Origin: an uncultured Cytophagales bacterium
GTDB lineage: Bacteria; Bacteroidota; Bacteroidia; Cytophagales; Amoebophilaceae
Direction of reading: 5' to 3'
Assembly: GCA_905479855.1 (NCBI GenBank)
Contig: CAJQOF010000019.1
Location: 1-5,527, forward strand
Length of the DNA: 5,527 nucleotides
This document shows positions 1 to 3,802 of this stretch, one piece after another. The notes under the pieces are model-generated. The model ran no database searches, was not told where the DNA came from, and saw nothing but the letters and a program-made list of their open reading frames with translations. A program made the translations under genes and the position numbers. Every line of letters starts with the position of its first letter. Within the stretch, counting starts at the first letter, position 1.

Positions 1-1
1 C

Positions 2-151
2 GAAAAGCACCTTACCCAACTCGCCGAAAAGGCCTTGGCGCAAATTAAAGACAAAGAATACCAGCGTATGCCCGAGGCTGCCCACATAAAAGCGTGGACA
101 GCACTGGGGATTGCCTTTTCTGGGAAGGAACTGAAGGTGGCGTATGCGTAA
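2..151 (+). CDS. C-terminal tail of probable AAA-ATPase / PD-(D/E)XK nuclease-like protein (DUF1703, PDDEXK_9 type), partial
   Basis: An open frame enters from the left edge and ends at TAA 149-151, giving the last 49 residues of a protein. The tail contains ALAQIKDKEYQ followed by ALGIAFSGKELKV. This matches the usual end of the large Bacteroidota family of AAA-like ATP-binding proteins with a C-terminal PD-(D/E)XK nuclease-like domain (DUF1703/PDDEXK_9), which typically finish with 'AL.QI..k.Y' and then 'GiaFsgKe..v'. The ATPase domain and the nuclease active site lie outside the window, so activity cannot be judged. Members of this family are often present in many copies per genome and their biological role is poorly known. 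The stop lies 36 bases before mutL, and the probable mutL promoter falls in that gap, so co-transcription is not required. The identification rests on recalled family pattern over a short stretch. Confidence 0.72.
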   Translation, partial: EKHLTQLAEKALAQIKDKEYQRMPEAAHIKAWTALGIAFSGKELKVAYA

Positions 152-156
152 CTCCC

Positions 157-164
157 TACCTTTG
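157..164 (+). promoter_or_regulatory. Bacteroidota-type -7 promoter box for mutL
   Basis: TACCTTTG is an exact match to the TAnnTTTG -7 element used by the primary sigma factor of Bacteroidota. It sits 23 bases before the mutL ATG, so transcription would start near 170 with a leader of about 15-20 bases. No clear TTG/TTTG -33 element is seen at the expected distance, where the sequence is the end of the preceding gene. The -33 element is often weak in this phylum. Confidence 0.55.
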
Positions 165-187
165 CAGCAACACCGTCATTCTCCACT

Positions 188-2011
188 ATGCCCAACGTTA
201 TTCGCTTACTCCCAGACAACATTGCCAACCAGATTGCCGCCGGTGAGGTGGTGCAGCGCCCAGCTTCGGTGGTGAAGGAATTGATGGAGAACGCCATTGA
301 TGCCGGCAGCAGCAGCGTTAAGGTGGCCATCAAGGATGCGGGCAAGGCCCTTGTTCAGCTTATTGACAACGGCGTGGGCATGTCGGAGGTGGATGCGAGA
401 ATGAGCTTTGAAAAGCACGCCACGTCTAAGATAAAAACGGCGGACGATCTCTTTGACATCCACACCATGGGGTTTCGGGGGGAAGCGCTGGCGTCTATTG
501 CCGCCATCTCTCAGCTAGAGATGGAGACGTGCCGCACGGCGGGAGAATTGGGCACGCGGATTGTAATCGAGGGTTCTCAGATTAAGGCCCAAACCCCCAT
601 TGCTGCGCCCCATGGCACAAAAATCAGCGTGAAAAATCTTTTCTTTAATGTGCCCGCCCGCAGGAACTTCCTGAAGTCCAACCCTGTGGAAACCAAACAC
701 ATTCTGGACGAGTTTCAGCGGGTAGCTTTGTCGCGGCCGGATATTGCTTTTTCGTTTTACCAAAATGGAACAGAAACCTACCAGCTGCCTGCCACCAAAC
801 TGAGCCACCGCATTGTCCATCTGTTGGGGGAGACTTATAAGAAGCAGCTTATTCCGTGCAGCGAGGAAACGGACGTGGTGAAGATTGAGGGGTACATTGG
901 CAAGCCGGAATATGCAAAGAGAACACGGGGTGAGCAGTTCTTCTTTGTCAACCAACGATTTATCAAAAGCGCTTACCTGCACAATGCAGTCAAAAATGCT
1001 TTTGAGGGATTATTGCCGCCCAATGCTTTTCCCTTCTATGTGCTTTTTATAGCGATAGCGCCTGCCCGCATTGATGTGAATGTCCATCCCACCAAAACAG
1101 AAATTAAGTTTGATGATGAACGGTTGGTCTACGCTATGCTGGCAGCGGCTATAAAAAAGGCGCTTTCGGTTCACCACATTGCCCCTTCTATTGACTTTGA
1201 GCAAAATGTCAACTTCCCTCTTTTTGATGCTCCTGCGGCAGCCACTACTGTCTGGAGCAGCACTGCGGAGAAAGACTACACGCAGTTTAGGGGGCCTAAC
1301 GTGCTCCCTCAACGGGGCAACAAGGAATGGGAAGGTTTTTTTAAAGGGCTAGACCAACTGCCAACGGAGGATTCTGCCAGCATTCAACGCTCTAGCGCAA
1401 GCAACTTTTTGCCGGAGATATCATCGCTGAAGCCTGAAGCCAAAGGCAGCATCAAAATACAACTCCATGGCCGATACATTCTTACGCACATTAAGTCTGG
1501 CCTTTTACTCATTGATCAACATGCTGCGCACGAGCGCATTCTCTATGAACGCTACTTGCAGCCTTCGGTTACCAAGCAGCCATGTGGTGCCCAGCAGTTG
1601 CTTTTTCCGGTACATATTGCGCTTAATCCTGCTGACTTAACCTTGGTGGAGGCGCACTTGGCGGATATTCAAGCGTTAGGCTTTGTGCTAGAGTTTTTTG
1701 GCAAGGATAGCCTCATTGTGGCCGGTTGCCCGGCCGAAGCGATAGAGCATGACCCCAAATTGCTTTTGGAGGGGGTGCTGGAGCAGTTTAAGTGGAACCA
1801 AACAGCATTTTCGCTGAGCATACAGGAGAATCTAGCGCAATCATTGGCCAAGCGGGCTTGCATTCCAGCTGGGAAAAAACTACACCAAGAGGAAATTGAT
1901 AGGCTGGTAGATCAGCTTTTTGCTTGCAGCAATCCGAACTATACACCAACAGGGCGCAAGACTTTTATCATGATGTCCCTGGAAGACATAGAAGGTTTTT
2001 TTGCGGCTTGA
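188..2011 (+). CDS. mutL: DNA mismatch repair protein MutL
   Basis: This is the mismatch-repair ATPase that links mismatch-bound MutS to downstream strand removal; it acts in the cytoplasm as a dimer. The protein has 607 residues, normal for the phylum. The N-terminal GHKL ATPase and transducer domain spans about 1-330. It has NQIAAGEVVQRP (14-25), ELMENAIDAG (31-40, with E31 as probable general base and N35 for magnesium), DNGVGM (60-65), ATSKI (78-82) and MGFRGEAL (94-101). It also has LFFNVPAR (151-158), and NVHPTKTEIKF (298-308) supplies the conserved lysine K303. A variable linker (about 335-420) leads to the C-terminal dimerisation domain. That domain holds DQHAAHERILYE (443-454), matching the endonuclease consensus DQHA-x2-E-x4-E, and QQLLF (469-473), which resembles a beta-clamp-binding QxxLF motif. 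The usual SCKxS and CPHGRP zinc-site motifs are degenerate, reading KRACIPAG (555-562) and YTPTGRK (585-591). The ATG at 188 starts directly before the conserved N-terminus; there is no Shine-Dalgarno sequence, as is usual here. Confidence 0.97.
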   Translation: MPNVIRLLPDNIANQIAAGEVVQRPASVVKELMENAIDAGSSSVKVAIKDAGKALVQLIDNGVGMSEVDARMSFEKHATSKIKTADDLFDIHTMGFRGEALASIAAISQLEMETCRTAGELGTRIVIEGSQIKAQTPIAAPHGTKISVKNLFFNVPARRNFLKSNPVETKHILDEFQRVALSRPDIAFSFYQNGTETYQLPATKLSHRIVHLLGETYKKQLIPCSEETDVVKIEGYIGKPEYAKRTRGEQFFFVNQRFIKSAYLHNAVKNAFEGLLPPNAFPFYVLFIAIAPARIDVNVHPTKTEIKFDDERLVYAMLAAAIKKALSVHHIAPSIDFEQNVNFPLFDAPAAATTVWSSTAEKDYTQFRGPNVLPQRGNKEWEGFFKGLDQLPTEDSASIQRSSASNFLPEISSLKPEAKGSIKIQLHGRYILTHIKSGLLLIDQHAAHERILYERYLQPSVTKQPCGAQQLLFPVHIALNPADLTLVEAHLADIQALGFVLEFFGKDSLIVAGCPAEAIEHDPKLLLEGVLEQFKWNQTAFSLSIQENLAQSLAKRACIPAGKKLHQEEIDRLVDQLFACSNPNYTPTGRKTFIMMSLEDIEGFFAA

Positions 2012-2108
2012 ATTCACCAAACCTTTCAAGGACTTCTAGCAATAGCCGTTTCAAGTAATCTTAGCCTAACTTAGCAAAGTTGATCTCTGTTTTTAGCGAT
2101 AACGTCTC

Positions 2109-2116
2109 TACTTTTC
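2109..2116 (+). promoter_or_regulatory. Possible -7 promoter box for rnhB
   Basis: TACTTTTC differs from the Bacteroidota TAnnTTTG box at the last base only. It lies 25 bases before the rnhB GTG, at the right distance for a short leader. No convincing -33 TTG is found at about 19-21 bases upstream; the nearest TTG (2080-2082) is too far. The rest of the 130-base gap is AT-rich and has no recognised gene or clear terminator. If this box is not used, rnhB depends on read-through from mutL. Confidence 0.25.
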
Positions 2117-2141
2117 TTAATAGAAGCCCCCTTTATAAGCA

Positions 2142-2729
2142 GTGAAGACAGCACTACTCCCCTATTATTCTAATACACTGCCAGAAGCAGGCTGCGATGA
2201 GGTGGGCCGTGGTTGCCTGGCCGGGCCGGTAGTGGCGGCGGCCGTTATTCTGCCAAAGTCCTTCTTTCATCCCCTGCTCAATGATTCCAAACAGCTGACG
2301 CCAACGCAGCGGCAGTTGATCAGCAGGGTAATTCTGCAGGAAGCCATCGGTTGGGCCCTAGGCGAGGCAACACCGCACGAGATTGACCAACACAACATTT
2401 TGAACGCAACCTTTTTGGCCATGCATCGTGCCATTGCGCAGCTGCAGCCAGTGCCTGCATTGTTGCTTATAGATGGCAACCGCTTTAACCCTTACCCCAA
2501 CATTCCGCACCACTGCTTTGTGAAGGGGGATGCCAAGTTGGCCCCCATTGCCGCCGCCTCTGTGCTGGCCAAAACGCATCGGGATATTGTAATGCATAAG
2601 TTGGCAGAAGATTACCCGGGCTATGGCTGGGAGACCAATGTGGGGTATCCTACGCAAGCGCATCGGCAGGGTATTCAGCAGCTGGGTACTACGCCACATC
2701 ATCGTCAGAGTTTTCGGTTAAGGCACTAA
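2142..2729 (+). CDS. rnhB: Ribonuclease HII
   Basis: RNase HII cuts RNA in RNA/DNA hybrids and nicks 5' of single ribonucleotides embedded in DNA, starting ribonucleotide excision repair. The 195-residue length is typical. Near the N-terminus is [15 protein letters not shown] (16-30), holding the metal ligands D19 and E20 and the GRG motif (22-24) that recognises the ribose 2'-OH. LNDSKQL (46-52), the HEIDQHNIL block (79-87), LIDGN (109-113, D111), VKGD (127-130, D130) and SVLAKTHRD (140-148) follow. GYPT (168-171) provides the conserved tyrosine Y169, and the C-terminal HHRQSF (186-191) is also standard. All four acidic metal ligands are present, so the enzyme should be active. The start is GTG: an in-frame TAA lies two codons upstream (2136-2138) and no ATG occurs before the catalytic core, so GTG at 2142 is the only reasonable choice. 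It follows mutL by 130 bases on the same strand, and a hairpin starts right after its stop codon. Confidence 0.96.
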   Translation: MKTALLPYYSNTLPEAGCDEVGRGCLAGPVVAAAVILPKSFFHPLLNDSKQLTPTQRQLISRVILQEAIGWALGEATPHEIDQHNILNATFLAMHRAIAQLQPVPALLLIDGNRFNPYPNIPHHCFVKGDAKLAPIAAASVLAKTHRDIVMHKLAEDYPGYGWETNVGYPTQAHRQGIQQLGTTPHHRQSFRLRH

Positions 2730-2730
2730 T

Positions 2731-2748
2731 CCCCATCTTCAGATGGGG
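2731..2748 (+). terminator. Perfect hairpin just after the rnhB stop, candidate terminator
   Basis: CCCCATCT (2731-2738) and AGATGGGG (2741-2748) are perfect reverse complements separated by TC. Allowing a realistic loop, this is a 7-bp GC-rich stem with a TTCA tetraloop. It begins two bases after the rnhB stop codon, a typical terminator position. There is no T-run after it (the following bases are GAATTATACT), so intrinsic termination is uncertain. It could instead be a 3'-end stabilising stem or mark the edge of the inserted Rpn-type cassette. Confidence 0.42.
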
Positions 2749-2776
2749 GAATTATACTAACTTCGCGGCAAGTAAA

Positions 2777-2806
2777 TTGGCTATATTACGCGATCAGCTA
2801 TATCAC
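2777..2806 (+). promoter_or_regulatory. Weak candidate promoter for the Rpn-type gene
   Basis: A TTG (2777-2779) is followed after 19 bases by TATATCAC (2799-2806). The spacing fits the Bacteroidota -33/-7 arrangement, but the -7 box has only the TA and lacks the TTTG half. It ends 16 bases before the ATG at 2823. The intervening bases are A-rich (AAAACAACCAACACC), a common context for translation starts in this phylum. Confidence 0.2.
2780..2803 (+). repeat. Direct repeat GCTATAT in the leader of the Rpn-type gene
   Basis: GCTATAT occurs at 2780-2786 and again at 2797-2803, 17 bases apart start to start. Each copy continues as TA or CA respectively. The second copy overlaps the candidate -7 box. 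Paired sites like this can be operators, but a 7-base repeat in AT-rich DNA may arise by chance. Confidence 0.3.
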
Positions 2807-2822
2807 TAAAACAACCAACACC

Positions 2823-3722
2823 ATGGCAAAAGAAAGAAAATTGGTCACCTTCGACTGGGCGTTGAAGCGTTTGTTTAGAAGTAAAGTAAACTACGATGTA
2901 CTGGAAGACCTTCTCAGTGCGTTACTAAAGAGAGCTATCAAGATTCTTGGGCCGCTGGAGAGCGAAGGGAATAAGGAGCACAAAGAAGATAAGTTTAATA
3001 GGGTAGCCTTAATCGTGCAGACCACAGAAGGGGAAAAAATAATTATTGAGTTCCAGGCAAGTGATGAGGGGGATCACCTAAAACGCGTAAAGTATGGCGA
3101 AGCCAAAGTAGTAACGGAAAGCATAGAGACCCGTGGTGTATACGCAATTATCCCCAAGATCATCTCCGTGAGCATTCTGTTCTTCGATCTCGGTAAGGGA
3201 AAAGATTATATATACAAACGCCAGGAGGACTACTATGGTGTGCACAATAATGAACGTCTTGAACTTAGTGCTTTGGAGCAAAGGGCCTATGAAACGAACA
3301 AACTTTACCCCTCGGATGTACTACCAGAATCCTACCTCATTAATATACCCCGCTTTGATGAAAATGGAACGGATATGAAAGACCACATTGATCAGTGGAT
3401 ATACTTCTTAAAGACAGAGGAGGTCAAACCTGAGTTCAAATCCAAAGGTCTTGAGAGAGCTGAAGAGGTCCTGAGCTATATGAAATTGAGCCCCAAGGAT
3501 AAATCTGACTATAACGCATATGAAATGGCAAAAAGTTCCCAAAAGAGCCACCTTGCTTCTGCGCGTGATTTGGGGGAAATAGCAGGAGAAGAGCGGGGCA
3601 TAGCGAAAGGCATACATGAAATGATCCTGAACATGCACGAAATGGGCATAAGTAAGGATCTAATTGCTCAAAGTGCCAAAATGCCCTTAGAAACCGTGGA
3701 AAAAATACTCGCTAGCAGCTAA
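2823..3722 (+). CDS. Rpn-family (PDDEXK_2) recombination-promoting nuclease / putative transposase, active-site Asp replaced
   Basis: This 299-residue protein belongs to the Bacteroidota branch of the PD-(D/E)XK 'Rpn family recombination-promoting nuclease/putative transposase' group (PDDEXK_2). E. coli RpnA of this group is a DNA endonuclease that raises RecA-independent recombination, and Rpn proteins have also been linked to phage defence. Landmarks are FDWALKRLF (10-18), VLEDLLSALL (26-35), the core strand pair DKFNRVAL (56-63) and EKIIIEFQ (71-78, giving the E-x-Q motif E76/Q78), then LKRVKYGEAKVV (86-97). ISVSILFFDLGKGKDY (114-129) and DQWIYFLK (190-197) follow. The C-terminus (264-299) looks like a small helix-turn-helix segment: HEMGISKDLIAQSAKMPLETV. 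Related proteins read NRVDL where this one reads NRVAL, so the catalytic aspartate is alanine at residue 62 (codon GCC, 3006-3008). The frame is otherwise intact and full length. Spot GC counts (24/60 at 2881-2940, 28/60 at 3061-3120) are below those of mutL, rnhB and comEC samples (30-37/60), suggesting later arrival. Its ATG follows an A-rich leader. Confidence 0.9.
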   Translation: MAKERKLVTFDWALKRLFRSKVNYDVLEDLLSALLKRAIKILGPLESEGNKEHKEDKFNRVALIVQTTEGEKIIIEFQASDEGDHLKRVKYGEAKVVTESIETRGVYAIIPKIISVSILFFDLGKGKDYIYKRQEDYYGVHNNERLELSALEQRAYETNKLYPSDVLPESYLINIPRFDENGTDMKDHIDQWIYFLKTEEVKPEFKSKGLERAEEVLSYMKLSPKDKSDYNAYEMAKSSQKSHLASARDLGEIAGEERGIAKGIHEMILNMHEMGISKDLIAQSAKMPLETVEKILASS

Positions 3723-3740
3723 GCAGTGAGCAATTGTGAT

Positions 3741-3776
3741 AGCGCGTTAGAAGTTTACTGAGCCATCTAACGAGCT
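3741..3776 (+). terminator. Inverted repeat between the Rpn-type gene and comEC, candidate terminator
   Basis: AGCGCGTTAGA (3741-3751) pairs with TCTAACGAGCT (3766-3776) at 10 of 11 positions around a 14-base loop. It begins 18 bases after the Rpn-type stop codon. The following bases, TATTCTTGAG, are only weakly T-rich, so this is a poor match to an intrinsic terminator. It may act as one on transcripts from the Rpn-type gene, as an operator for comEC, or mark the right edge of an insertion. Confidence 0.38.
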
Positions 3777-3784
3777 TATTCTTG
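3777..3784 (+). promoter_or_regulatory. Possible -7 promoter box for comEC
   Basis: TATTCTTG differs from the Bacteroidota TAnnTTTG box at one base. It sits 18 bases before the comEC ATG and directly abuts the right arm of the inverted repeat. A TTTA (3754-3757) lies 19 bases upstream in the loop as a weak -33 candidate. If real, the hairpin would overlap the promoter. Confidence 0.22.
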
Positions 3785-3802
3785 AGCCTAGCAAGAAGCT
3801 GC

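Noticed and set aside
515..982. A 155-codon minus-strand frame opposite mutL, and others at 206-463, 1010-1312 and 1669-1863
   Set aside because: They are antisense to strongly conserved MutL motifs and show no recognisable domain or start context.
2007..2030. CTTGAA/TTCAAG inverted repeat at the end of mutL as a terminator
   Set aside because: The stem is only 6 bp and AT-rich, with a 12-base loop and no T-run; it is too weak to call.
2060..2081. CTTAGC repeated at 2060 and 2070, and an AACTT/AAGTT mini-hairpin before rnhB
   Set aside because: The repeats are very short in AT-rich DNA. The 10-base spacing is suggestive of paired sites, but chance is a sufficient explanation.
2358..2702. 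A 114-codon minus-strand frame opposite rnhB
   Set aside because: It is antisense to the conserved RNase HII catalytic region and has no recognisable protein features.
2731..3776. Insertion sequence with terminal inverted repeats around the Rpn-type gene
   Set aside because: The left and right hairpins do not match each other and no target duplication was found, so an IS or transposon cannot be annotated.
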